Positions 26,823 to 35,861 of a stretch of DNA of 64,000 bases are shown here, piece after piece. Position numbers and translations under genes: made by a program. Positions within the stretch are counted from its first letter, which is position 1, and each line of letters begins with the position of its first letter. The notes beneath the pieces were generated by a model. The model was given only the letters and a program-made list of their open reading frames with translations, did not search any database and was not told where the DNA came from. The stretch is from contig JAATWA010000001.1 of assembly GCA_013361095.1 (NCBI GenBank), positions 248,001 to 312,000 of the forward strand, in the 5' to 3' direction. This DNA comes from Pseudanabaena biceps (lineage in GTDB: Bacteria > Cyanobacteriota > Cyanobacteriia > Pseudanabaenales > Pseudanabaenaceae).

Positions 26823-27971
26823 TTAAATTTTGATATCACGCCTTGTGATCCTTCCATTGGGCGCGTCAATATAGCGCGGTAAAGTAGCTAGATCGACCAC
26901 CTTGAGTGTATCCATGTCGTACGTCGTGTAAATAGTCTCAGAGCTAACCAGTTTGATATCAATCACTGTCACTGTGCGATTAGGCGCGAGGTCGCCGCTA
27001 AGCAAACGACGGGGACCGTCACCCAATACTCCTGAGTGAAGGAGTTCCAACTTACCTTTGTGAGCAGGATAGTAGGCGTGATGATGTCCACTAATGTAAG
27101 TGTGGACATTGTATTTCTCTAATAACTCCCGCAAGCGATCGGCTTCATTGAGATAGTTGCCACTTGATTCTCGTCCTTTGGCAACGGCATAAAGCGGTAA
27201 ATGCCCGATCGCAATGCGTAATTTCGCTTTTTGAGAAACTTCACTCGCTAAACTCTTTTCGACCCATTGCAACTGCTCTGACGAAATATTCGCTGAAGAC
27301 GCATCCCAAACAAGGTAAAAAACTTGATCTTGCTGAAAAGAATAATGGAAAGGGAAATCAGCGCGATCAACAAAGTTTAAATTAGGATCATGGCTAGGAT
27401 CGTTCCAATAGCTCTTGGCAGCATTGCGATCGCTGGCAAAAGTGAACTTACCATTGTAAGTAGAAGCCGATCCGTCATGATTGCCAATCGTAAACCCGAA
27501 GGGAAGTTTAGCTTTGCGAATCGGTGAGGCAATATGCTTGTCAAAACCTTGCCACATCGCTTTAATTTCTACATCGCTCAAATCGGTGCTTTGTCCAGCC
27601 ACCATATCCCCGCCACACAAAACTAAGTCTGGCTCCCAATCTGGCAAAAACTTAATCGTCTGCTTGACTTGATCAATGTAATCAGTGGAGCCATAGGCGC
27701 TATTGAGATCGCTAATTACGACAATTCGTAGATCTCCGCGTGGTGGAGCATATAGCCCTCTGGGGGCAGGACTTGCCGATCGCTTAATAGTAGGTTTAGC
27801 CGACTCAGGACTATTAGCGATCGCAGATTCAGGGCTAGTTTTGGTTGGCGCATTTGTTGGTGCGATCGCCTCAGGCTGACGCTTGAAAAACCCTGAAACC
27901 GCCGCGCCGCCCAATCCACCACCAAGCACTAATCCACCAAATAGTAATAGCTGTCGTCGTTTAATTGCCAT
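26823..27971 (-). CDS. exported calcineurin-like metallophosphoesterase
   Basis: 382 residues. The N-terminus MAIKRRQLLLFGG plus a glycine-rich hydrophobic stretch looks like a Tat-type signal, with a proline- and serine-rich linker after it. The metallophosphatase motifs follow in order: VVISDLN, LCGGDMV, GNHDGS, GHLPLY and SGHHHAYY. They should bind a dinuclear metal centre outside the cytoplasmic membrane. The substrate is unknown. The ATG overlaps the end of ddl by 11 bases, so it is probably co-transcribed with ddl. Confidence 0.87.
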   Translation of the reverse strand: MAIKRRQLLLFGGLVLGGGLGGAAVSGFFKRQPEAIAPTNAPTKTSPESAIANSPESAKPTIKRSASPAPRGLYAPPRGDLRIVVISDLNSAYGSTDYIDQVKQTIKFLPDWEPDLVLCGGDMVAGQSTDLSDVEIKAMWQGFDKHIASPIRKAKLPFGFTIGNHDGSASTYNGKFTFASDRNAAKSYWNDPSHDPNLNFVDRADFPFHYSFQQDQVFYLVWDASSANISSEQLQWVEKSLASEVSQKAKLRIAIGHLPLYAVAKGRESSGNYLNEADRLRELLEKYNVHTYISGHHHAYYPAHKGKLELLHSGVLGDGPRRLLSGDLAPNRTVTVIDIKLVSSETIYTTYDMDTLKVVDLATLPRYIDAPNGRITRRDIKI

Positions 27972-29022
27972 GATATTTTTTGATCGCTAAATCCACTAGG
28001 CGATCGCATAGTTCTGTAAAAGGAATACCCGAATATTCCCATAATTTTGGATACATACTTAAAGCCGTGAATCCTGGGAAAGTATTAATTTCATTGATTA
28101 GAACTGTGCCTGTGGTTTCAACATAAAAGAAATCTACTCTAGCTAGCCCCGATCCCCCCACAGTTTGAAAAGCTTTGACAGCCATCGCTTGCACCGCTTG
28201 CACTACATGGTCAGGGAGTTGACTCGGAATAATTAAATTCGCCATACCTGCCGTGTACTTGGTTTCATAATCATAAAAATCACTGTTAAACGTGATCTCG
28301 CCGATCGCCGAGGCTTGGGGTTGCTCATTACCTAAAACCGCACATTCGATCTCACGAGCTATAACCCCTTGCTCAATGATAATGCGGGGATCGTAACTAG
28401 TTGCGCTAGCGATCGCCTCCTGCAACTGTTGGCGATCGCGCACCTTAGAGATGCCCACCGATGAGCCAAGATTAGAAGGCTTGACAAAGCAAGGATAGCC
28501 AAGAGTCACTTCAATATGCTCGCTCCATTCCTGCTGTTCCTGTTGCCATTGCCAACGATTCAGAGCTACATATTTAACTTGTGGTAAACCTGCATTGGCA
28601 AAAATTGCTTTCATCGCAATCTTATCCATACCCACCGATGAGGCAAGTACACCATTACCCACATAGGGTTTGTGCATTAATTGCAATAGTCCTTGCACGG
28701 TTCCGTCTTCTCCATTAGGCCCATGCAGAACAGGAAACCAGAGATCAATTTGCTGTACTTCTGCGGGCAAGAAAAAAGCTGCCCCAGTCAATAATTCTGA
28801 ATCTGGCAAGCTTTTTCCACAGCTTAAAACCTGTTGCGATATATTGGGGCTGCGCCATGTGCCATCGCGTTGAATGTAAAAAGGCTGGACTTGATAGCGT
28901 GAGTTTTGGCTGAGGGCTGAGGCGATCGCCCTAGCGGATGTAATCGAGACATCATGCTCGCCTGACTGTCCTCCAAAGAGCAGACCGATATTTAGAGAAG
29001 TCTTATCACTCACGACTGTCAT
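27961..29022 (-). CDS. ddl: D-alanine--D-alanine ligase
   Basis: 353 residues with an ATP-grasp fold. The N-terminal motif GGQSGEHDVSITSA, the substrate loop SNLGSSVGISK and the C-terminal LINEINTFPGFT are those of Ddl. It joins two D-alanines for peptidoglycan precursors in the cytosol. Length is normal. It overlaps the phosphoesterase gene downstream. Confidence 0.94.
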   Translation of the reverse strand: MTVVSDKTSLNIGLLFGGQSGEHDVSITSARAIASALSQNSRYQVQPFYIQRDGTWRSPNISQQVLSCGKSLPDSELLTGAAFFLPAEVQQIDLWFPVLHGPNGEDGTVQGLLQLMHKPYVGNGVLASSVGMDKIAMKAIFANAGLPQVKYVALNRWQWQQEQQEWSEHIEVTLGYPCFVKPSNLGSSVGISKVRDRQQLQEAIASATSYDPRIIIEQGVIAREIECAVLGNEQPQASAIGEITFNSDFYDYETKYTAGMANLIIPSQLPDHVVQAVQAMAVKAFQTVGGSGLARVDFFYVETTGTVLINEINTFPGFTALSMYPKLWEYSGIPFTELCDRLVDLAIKKYHGN

Positions 29023-29372
29023 TAGTAAATATCCTCGTTAACTGAAGTCAAAATTTAAGTACCGACTACTTTACCGCGCTAAGTGGTGAAAACCAAAAGA
29101 TAAAAGAAATATGTTTCTAAATGCCAAATGGAGTAGGGGCAGAGCATTCACGCCCAAGTTGATCAATTTACAGACAAACTTAAATCGTGAATGCTCTGCC
29201 CTAGACTTTGACATTCGCCCCAATCTCAAAACCGCAGGAAAATTCATCGGTTATAGCAAAGCGGGTTTAGCATTTGCAGATCGAGATTTTGGTGGGAAGT
29301 TAAGAAACAGTAGCGCCAATGCTAAACCCCTACAGTTTGATAATGATATGCATCATTTATCAACCACGACAC
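29023..29372. other. gap with two long-loop inverted repeats
   Basis: This 350-base gap has an inverted pair (GGGGCAGAGCATTCACG near 29136 and CGTGAATGCTCTGCCC near 29188) and a second one (GGGTTTAGCATTTG near 29264 and CAATGCTAAACCC near 29319). A 97-codon frame through it is made of repeat sequence and is not accepted as a gene. It may be a decayed small mobile element. Confidence 0.55.
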
Positions 29373-32069
29373 TTATTTGGTTGCGGCTGTCTTTTTCGAG
29401 GTAGTAGCTTTTGCTTTGGTAGTTGTTGATTTTGCGGTTGTAGTTTTCTTAGTCGTGGTTTTCTTGGTAGTAGTTTTCTTGGTATCACTAGCGGCGGACT
29501 TAGTGCGCTTGGTGGTGCTTTTACCAGACTTACTTGCCAACATTGAGAGTGCTTCTTCTACGGTCAAACCTTCTACGGTTTGCTCCTTAGTGAGCGAAAC
29601 ATTCACTTTGCCATGCTTCACATAAGCGCCATATTTACCATCCAAGATCTCGATCGCCTCATTGTCGCTAGGATGCTTGCCGAGGGATTTCAAGACTTTG
29701 GCGGCGGCGGCTCCCCGCAGGACTTTGGGCTGAGCCAATAGCTCTAAGCCTCTCTCAAAGGTAATTGTATAAGGATCATCGGTTGCCTTGAGCGATCGGT
29801 TATCATCCTTGTCGCCATTACCTTTGACATGGCAAACGTAGGGGCCAAAACGCCCTGTATTTACAAAGACGCGATTACCAGTATCAGGATGTTCGCCCAG
29901 AGTACGCGGCAAAGCGAGCAGGTTTACGGCAATCTCAATGGTGACATTTTCAGGTTGCATTCCCTTTGGTAATGAAGCACGTTTGGGCTTAGGTACTGCC
30001 TCAGTAGCTTGACCTAGCTGCACATAAGGGCCATACTGCCCCATCATCATAAAAATTGGTTCATTAAACTCTGGATGAATACCGACTTGATCGGGCCCCT
30101 CAAGCTTCTGTTTGAGCAGCATCTCAATCTTTTCGGGGACTAAATCCGAAGGAGTTAGATTCTGAGGAATGGAAGAGTTGACCGTGCGATCGCCATCTCC
30201 GACTTGAATATATGCGCCAAATTTACCGATTTTAACTTTGACATCATCATCTAGCCCTTCTAGATGGACGGTTCTCGCTGATTCACCATCGATCAGGCTA
30301 TCGCGAGATTTAACCTGTCCGCTTAAGCCCTGTTCACCCGAATAGAATTTCTTTAAGTAGGGCAGCCATTCCACACTTCCTGTCGAAATATCGTCAAGGG
30401 TCTGTTCCATTTTGGAAGTGAAACTAGGATCAACCAGATTAGGGAAATGCTCTTCTAATAGACTAGTGACCGCAAAGGCGGTGAAACTAGGAATTAAAGC
30501 ATTATTTACAAGTTGGACATAGCCGCGATCGCAAATTGTGCCGATAATGCTGGCGTAGGTGCTAGGGCGACCGATGCCTTCACTTTCGAGCATCTTGACT
30601 AGAGCTGCTTCCGTAAACCTTGCGGGAGGTTGAGTTTCATGCCCAACGGTATTTAATTCACGACAAACTGGATGATCGCCAACTTTGAGTGGTGGCAACA
30701 TGACTTCTTTTTCTTCCAAGGCTGCCTCAGGATCATCGGAACCTTCGACATAGGCACGGAAAAAGCCAGCGAAATCAATCCGTTTGCCAGAGGCACGGAA
30801 TAGAGCATCCTCAACGGTCAACTGCACACTAAGCATAGTTAATCTGGCATCTTCCATTTGTGAGGCAACGGTGCGCTTCCAGATCAGGTCATAAAGAGCT
30901 AATTCCCGCCCTGACAAACCTGTTTCTTGGGGAGTGCGGAAAGTCTCACCCGCAGGACGAATTGCTTCGTGGGCTTCCTGTGCGCCTTTGGATTTGGTCA
31001 CATATTGACGCGGTTCTTTGCTCAAGAAGTTGTTGCCATACATCGTAGTCACGCATTGACGCGCCGCCGCGATCGCCTGTTGTGACAAATGGACGGAGTC
31101 AGTACGCATATAGGTAATGAAACCTTGCTCGTACAGCGCTTGAGCGACCCGCATTGCATCCCTTGCGGAGAGACGTAATTTGCGGTTAGCTTCCTGTTGT
31201 AATGTCGAGGTGGTAAAGGGTGGTGAAGGCTTGCGAGTGGTGGGACGTTCTTCAAGATTGCTGACTGACCAGACTTTACCGTTTAGTTTTTCTTTGAGGG
31301 CGATCGCCGCCGCCTCATCCAAAAGCAGAACTTTCCGACCCTTGGCAATTTTGCCCGTTGCCTCGTCAAAATCTTTGCCCGTCGCTACATTCACGCCACC
31401 GACGGAGACCAGTTGCACAGGAAATTCTTGCTTGGGTGCAAACAAATTTGCCTTGAGATCCCAGTAACTACCAGATTTAAAGGCTCGTCGCTCGCGCTCA
31501 CGGTTGACGATCACCCGTACTGCTACAGATTGCACCCGACCAGCCGACAACCCCCACGCGATCTTTTTCCATAGCAAAGGTGACAGGGTGTAACCCACTA
31601 GGCGATCTAAAATACGGCGAGTTTCTTGGGCATGAACAAGGCGATCGTCGATTTGGCGACAATTTTTGAGCGCCGCCTTGATTGCTTCTGAGGTGATCTC
31701 ATGGAATACCATGCGCTTGATTGGCACTTTGGGCTGCAAGATTTGCAATAAGTGCCAAGAAATACTTTCTCCTTCCCGATCTTCGTCAGTGGCTAGGATT
31801 AATTCTTTTACGCCTTTTAGGGCTGACTTAAGTTCACGGACAATTTTTTTCTTGTCGTCTGGCACGATATACAGTGGCTCGAAGTCCGCGTCTACATTCA
31901 CGCCTAACTTTGCCCACTCTGTCCCCTTGAGTTCCGCAGGAATGTCGCTAGCTGATTGGGGCAAGTCGCGCACATGCCCCATGGATGCTTCTACGCGATA
32001 GCCCGCAGGCAAAAAGTTGCGAATGGTGCGGGCTTTGGTAGGTGATTCGACAATGACAAGGGTAGACAT
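29373..32069 (-). CDS. topA: DNA topoisomerase I
   Basis: From the ATG at 32069 this is an 898-residue type IA topoisomerase; a TTG 12 bases upstream is open but MSTLVIVESPTKA is the family start. A Toprim domain with DEDREGESISWH comes first, then the active-site tyrosine near 321 (ITYMRTDSVHLS) and C-terminal Toprim_C repeats (GRFGPYV, GKYGAYVKHG). The end is a lysine/threonine repeat tail (about 860-898), typical of cyanobacterial TopA, which probably binds DNA. It relaxes negative supercoils. Confidence 0.95.
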   Translation of the reverse strand: MSTLVIVESPTKARTIRNFLPAGYRVEASMGHVRDLPQSASDIPAELKGTEWAKLGVNVDADFEPLYIVPDDKKKIVRELKSALKGVKELILATDEDREGESISWHLLQILQPKVPIKRMVFHEITSEAIKAALKNCRQIDDRLVHAQETRRILDRLVGYTLSPLLWKKIAWGLSAGRVQSVAVRVIVNRERERRAFKSGSYWDLKANLFAPKQEFPVQLVSVGGVNVATGKDFDEATGKIAKGRKVLLLDEAAAIALKEKLNGKVWSVSNLEERPTTRKPSPPFTTSTLQQEANRKLRLSARDAMRVAQALYEQGFITYMRTDSVHLSQQAIAAARQCVTTMYGNNFLSKEPRQYVTKSKGAQEAHEAIRPAGETFRTPQETGLSGRELALYDLIWKRTVASQMEDARLTMLSVQLTVEDALFRASGKRIDFAGFFRAYVEGSDDPEAALEEKEVMLPPLKVGDHPVCRELNTVGHETQPPARFTEAALVKMLESEGIGRPSTYASIIGTICDRGYVQLVNNALIPSFTAFAVTSLLEEHFPNLVDPSFTSKMEQTLDDISTGSVEWLPYLKKFYSGEQGLSGQVKSRDSLIDGESARTVHLEGLDDDVKVKIGKFGAYIQVGDGDRTVNSSIPQNLTPSDLVPEKIEMLLKQKLEGPDQVGIHPEFNEPIFMMMGQYGPYVQLGQATEAVPKPKRASLPKGMQPENVTIEIAVNLLALPRTLGEHPDTGNRVFVNTGRFGPYVCHVKGNGDKDDNRSLKATDDPYTITFERGLELLAQPKVLRGAAAAKVLKSLGKHPSDNEAIEILDGKYGAYVKHGKVNVSLTKEQTVEGLTVEEALSMLASKSGKSTTKRTKSAASDTKKTTTKKTTTKKTTTAKSTTTKAKATTSKKTAATK

Positions 32070-32445
32070 ATTGACCTGCAAGGCTCGCGGTAATCAAAAC
32101 AACTAAGAAATTTGAAATTTAAGCAATATCTTAAAGTTAAGGGCTTAAATTAAGGACTTACTAAATACCTTCTTAACCTATATACAATGTTTATGCCGAA
32201 ATTTACTATTTTTTAGTATGACGGTAACTACACTCAAATGTTAGCTAAAACCGCTAGTTGCAATTTCAGTCATTTAGTGCATTCGACTCAATTAATACAT
32301 GTAAATCAAGATCGCGCAAGGAAATTATTTTTAAATAAGTAACTGGATTGTTCTGTAGGCAAGGGACTTAAGCCCTTTGTTGTATGAAGTAAGCACGGGT
32401 TACAGCGCTTTGCGCTGTAACCCGTGCAAAAATTTCTATGACTGG
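32070..32445. other. gap upstream of topA
   Basis: 376 bases, AT-rich, probably with the topA promoter. It contains the hairpin at 32393-32427 and no convincing ORF or RNA gene. Confidence 0.5.
32393..32427. repeat. palindrome after the thioredoxin-like gene
   Basis: A perfect 35-base inverted repeat, GCACGGGTTACAGCGC, 18 bases past the stop of the minus-strand thioredoxin-like gene; possibly its terminator. Confidence 0.75.
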
Positions 32446-32883
32446 CTATAAGTTGCCGCGATATTTTGAAAAATCAGCAATATTCTCCAGATTGTAGCCA
32501 CCAGGATAAAACTTGCCATTAATTTCCCATGTGGGATAATAACGAATACGGTTACTACGACAAAGCTGAGTTTGAGGATTAACTCCCCTCGGATCACATT
32601 CGATGATCTCTATCTGTTTCACTGCTTCTTGCCCGAAACGTTGTTTTTGGTTATGACAATGGGGACACCAATAGGCTGTATACAGTTTTGCCCCAATTTT
32701 TTTTAAGTGCTTGGCTAGCGCAATTTGCGAAGGACTAGATGTAGTTGTGACCGCGGGAGGCAATTCTTGCGCGATCGCGGATTTGGTGAAGTGAGGCGCA
32801 AGCATTACTGTTGATACGCCCACAACACTGGCGATCGCGAGACTAACAGAAGCTAATTTAGAGGATAGGTGATGGCAATTCAT
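32446..32883 (-). CDS. exported thioredoxin-like protein (VKOR-associated type)
   Basis: 145 residues. A signal-like N-terminus (hydrophobic about 10-38, SAIAQ cleavage region) is followed by a thioredoxin fold with CPHC at 73-76 and two more cysteines at 96 and 108. The pattern GAKLYTAYWCPHCHNQK matches the thioredoxin domain that in cyanobacteria is fused to, or partners with, vitamin K epoxide reductase in disulfide bond formation. No VKOR gene lies nearby. It should act in the lumen or periplasm. Confidence 0.8.
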   Translation of the reverse strand: MNCHHLSSKLASVSLAIASVVGVSTVMLAPHFTKSAIAQELPPAVTTTSSPSQIALAKHLKKIGAKLYTAYWCPHCHNQKQRFGQEAVKQIEIIECDPRGVNPQTQLCRSNRIRYYPTWEINGKFYPGGYNLENIADFSKYRGNL

Positions 32884-32959
32884 AGGTTAAGACAATTCCA
32901 AATTGCTTAGTAACGCTGCTATTGTAGCCATCTGAAAACTACAAAATTGTGATGGCAAG

Positions 32960-34111
32960 GTGATGATATCAGATCGAGAAGTCAAACTAGAAAACCTAAA
33001 AATAGCGATCGTCCATGAATGGTTTGTTAATTACGCAGGTTCGGAGCGCGTGGTTGAGCAGATTTTAAATATATTTCCCCATGCTGATTTATTCGCAGTG
33101 GTGGATTTTCTGGATGATTCTCAACGCGGATTTATTCACAGTAAGAAAGTTACGACTTCTTTTATTCAGAAATTACCCTTTGCCAAAACTAAGTTTCGAC
33201 AATATTTGCCCCTGATGCCGATCGCGATCGAGCAGCTTAATTTGTCAGCTTATGATCTAGTGATTTCTAGTTCCCATGCTGTGGCTAAAGGTGTGTTGAC
33301 TTCGCCGCATCAATTACATATTTCCTATGTGCATTCACCGATTCGCTATGCATGGGATTTGCAACACCAATACTTAAGAGAGTCAAATTTAGAAAAGGGC
33401 ATCAAAAGTTGGATCGCGCGGTGGATTTTGCATCAAATTAGAATATGGGATACACGCACAGCCAATGGGGTTGATTTATTTATTGCCAATTCCAAATTTA
33501 TCGCTCGGCGTATTCAAAAAGTCTATCGGCGATCAGCAAAGATTATCTATCCGCCAGTGGATTTACAAAATTATACTTTGCAAACTCAAAAGCAGAACTT
33601 CTATCTCACAGCTTCACGATTAGTTCCTTACAAACGCATTGATCTAATTGTGGAATCTTTTTCGCAAATGCGCGATCGCCAGTTAATAGTAATTGGCGAT
33701 GGTGAGCAAATGGAAAGGATTCAAGCTAAAGCCAGTTCCAATATCCAATTTTTAGGACATTTAGAGCCGCTAAAATTGCGCGAATATATGCAAAGTGCTA
33801 AAGCTTTTGTATTTGCTGCTGAAGAGGATTTTGGAATTACTCCAGTGGAAGCTCAAGCTTGTGGTACACCAGTTATCGCCTATGGGCGCGGTGGTGTTTG
33901 CGAGTCAGTGCGAGGCTTAGATTGCGATCGCCCCACAGGTGTATTTTTTGCAGAGCAAACGGTGGGAAGTATTTGTAAAGCTGTGCTGGAGTTTGAGCAA
34001 AATTGCGATCGCATTTCGCCTCAAGCCTGTCGCGAAAATGCCATGCGATTTGCTACGGAGAGATTTCAAACAGAATTTTTAGACTTTGTAAAGCAGTCTT
34101 GGTTGGCATAA
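32960..34111 (+). CDS. GT4-family glycosyltransferase
   Basis: 383 residues with the GT-B fold of family 4. The N-terminal half has VHEWFVNYAGSERVVE. The C-terminal donor-binding half has ASRLVPYKRIDLIVESF, and FAAEEDFGITPVEAQACGTP with the EX7E motif. It probably adds a sugar to an exopolysaccharide or lipopolysaccharide precursor at the membrane; donor and acceptor cannot be read. The start is a GTG at 32960 or the ATG at 32963. It stands alone, not in a polysaccharide cluster. Confidence 0.85.
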   Translation: MMISDREVKLENLKIAIVHEWFVNYAGSERVVEQILNIFPHADLFAVVDFLDDSQRGFIHSKKVTTSFIQKLPFAKTKFRQYLPLMPIAIEQLNLSAYDLVISSSHAVAKGVLTSPHQLHISYVHSPIRYAWDLQHQYLRESNLEKGIKSWIARWILHQIRIWDTRTANGVDLFIANSKFIARRIQKVYRRSAKIIYPPVDLQNYTLQTQKQNFYLTASRLVPYKRIDLIVESFSQMRDRQLIVIGDGEQMERIQAKASSNIQFLGHLEPLKLREYMQSAKAFVFAAEEDFGITPVEAQACGTPVIAYGRGGVCESVRGLDCDRPTGVFFAEQTVGSICKAVLEFEQNCDRISPQACRENAMRFATERFQTEFLDFVKQSWLA

Positions 34112-34143
34112 GAGGATGGTGGCGCTTCGCGCCACCATCCTCT
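34111..34143. terminator. palindrome between convergent genes
   Basis: A perfect inverted repeat AGAGGATGGTGGCGC around TTC, between the stops of the glycosyltransferase and the pseudouridine synthase genes. A plausible bidirectional terminator. Confidence 0.7.
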
Positions 34144-34148
34144 TTGGT

Positions 34149-35795
34149 TTAAAAAGGCACTGGAATTTCTAAGTGAATACTTTCTTGCGATTGCGGATGA
34201 ACAAAGGTTAACTCCCTTGCATGAAGGTGTAAACGGTCTGTAACTGCATGACAACCATAAAGGCGATCTCCTAAGATGGTTATTCCCAAACCTCGCACAT
34301 CCGCAGCATGAACTCGCAGTTGGTGGGTTCTGCCCGTTAAGGGAACAAATTCAATTCTGGAATGATTAACTTCGTGGCGAATCACCTTAAACTTAGTAAT
34401 GCTAGGCTTACCTCGTTCAAAATCAACTTGCTGGTAGGGGCGGTTTTCAGGATTTCCCCATAATGGCAAATCAATCATGCCATCTTCTTTGTCAACTATT
34501 CCAGACAGCAAAGCTTCATAGATTTTATGGATTTTTCGATTTTGAAATTGATAATTTAAGTTTCGAAGAGTCTCCAGATTACGAGCAAACAGCAAAATTC
34601 CCGATGTTTGCCGATCAAGTCGATGCACAGGATAGAGAATTGTGCGATCGCCCAATGACTGACGTAATCGACTCAGCACACTGTCTTGTGTATCTAAATA
34701 ACGCCCTGGAATTGACAAAAGCCCTGCGGGTTTAGCGATCGCCATTACATCTTCATCTTCATAAATGATTGTCAGAGATTGTGCTAAATCTTCTTTATTA
34801 AGAGAAGTTGCTATTGTTTCTGCTTTAAAGGAAGTGCTAGAAGATCGCCTTGTGGATAGTAAAAATCCCATAATTGGCTGACATCTCTCCACACAAGCCC
34901 CATAAAACTCACCTTGAATTTTATATCCATCAGGAGAAGGATTTCCCCACCAAAATTCTGCCATTGCTACAGGTTTGAGCGCATGATTTGCCGCGTAGTC
35001 TAGCAGCTTAGGAGCGCAACAATCTCCCATTCCCGTTGGCATTGCTCCTTCGGTAATGATTTGCTTAAGCGATCGCGTTTCACCCGCGAAATTAGTCAGG
35101 ACATAGGCATGGTGCATTTGCGTTTGCAAAGTACGCGATAGCTGCCGACGCTCTTGTTTGAGAAAACGCATTTGCTCATCGGCAGCAGCGATCGCTTGTT
35201 GTAATGGCAGTAAAGCAAGATCGCGATCGCGTTTGAGATTGCGCCGCGCCATTTTTTCTATTTGACTTTCACGGTCAAGTTCCTGCAAATTAGTCGAACT
35301 TTGCGATCGCTGAACTTGTCGATTTTGCTTAGAAATGTGATGCTTTGCTTGTAGCTCAGCTAGCTGGATTGCGAATTCCTGTGATTTATGCTCATACTCT
35401 AGTCGTTCAGGAATTTGACTTAAATCGATTAATTTTTGTTTGATAGTAGCTAATTTAGCTAATGTAATTGATTCGGCGATCGCCACATTTTCTCGTCCTG
35501 CGATCGGTGGAACCCATCCCTCAATATAACTTTCCCCATTTAACAAGCCAGAAAAAGCTTTGAGAATAATTTCTTCCCCTGCAATTGATTCAGCTAAAAG
35601 AATTCCATACATTTTTCCTTCTCTAGTATTTACTTGTGAATTTAATTGCGAAAATTCTTGCATTAAATTTAAAGCGATCGCTTCCGCTTGCCTAGTTCTG
35701 GGCAAGCGCAATAGTTCACCACTAAAGGGACATCTTCCTTCATAAAAATAGGTTGTGATTGCTGATTCGTTATCTCTATTCATTAGTTTCTGCAT
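34149..35795 (-). CDS. long RluA-family RNA pseudouridine synthase
   Basis: 548 residues. The C-terminal third is an RluA-type catalytic domain with the aspartate in HRLDRQTSGIL near 391 and PLTGRTHQLRVH further on. The N-terminal 340 residues hold a coiled-coil region (about 120-225, rich in K, E, Q and R) and a cysteine-containing segment, GDCCAPKLLDYAANHAL through AEFWWG to ACVERC. A long variant with this CCAPKLL segment is known to me from other bacteria, but the role of the extra part is not. It isomerises uridine in rRNA or tRNA; the target site is unknown. Confidence 0.85.
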   Translation of the reverse strand: MQKLMNRDNESAITTYFYEGRCPFSGELLRLPRTRQAEAIALNLMQEFSQLNSQVNTREGKMYGILLAESIAGEEIILKAFSGLLNGESYIEGWVPPIAGRENVAIAESITLAKLATIKQKLIDLSQIPERLEYEHKSQEFAIQLAELQAKHHISKQNRQVQRSQSSTNLQELDRESQIEKMARRNLKRDRDLALLPLQQAIAAADEQMRFLKQERRQLSRTLQTQMHHAYVLTNFAGETRSLKQIITEGAMPTGMGDCCAPKLLDYAANHALKPVAMAEFWWGNPSPDGYKIQGEFYGACVERCQPIMGFLLSTRRSSSTSFKAETIATSLNKEDLAQSLTIIYEDEDVMAIAKPAGLLSIPGRYLDTQDSVLSRLRQSLGDRTILYPVHRLDRQTSGILLFARNLETLRNLNYQFQNRKIHKIYEALLSGIVDKEDGMIDLPLWGNPENRPYQQVDFERGKPSITKFKVIRHEVNHSRIEFVPLTGRTHQLRVHAADVRGLGITILGDRLYGCHAVTDRLHLHARELTFVHPQSQESIHLEIPVPF

Positions 35796-35818
35796 TTACA
35801 GCGCTTTGCGCTCAAACC

Positions 35819-35861
35819 CGAACCCCAAGAATTTTGTTAAAGTGTTGCGATGCAACACTTT
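35819..35861. repeat. left part of an IS-interrupted palindrome
   Basis: Starts CGAACCCCAAGAATTTTG. Its complementary right arm lies beyond the insertion sequence at 37326-37350. Joined without the IS, the two parts make a palindrome of about 63 bases with one mismatch, like those in other gaps. Confidence 0.8.

Noticed and set aside
29111..29404. 97-codon plus-strand frame between ddl and topA
   Set aside because: It runs through two inverted repeats and into the topA 3' end in antisense; the translation shows no protein-like pattern.
29400..29500. Repeated ACCAC/TTAGTCGT units that could suggest a small repeat array or CRISPR-like element
   Set aside because: They encode the Lys/Thr-rich tail of TopA, a low-complexity protein segment; there are no spacers.
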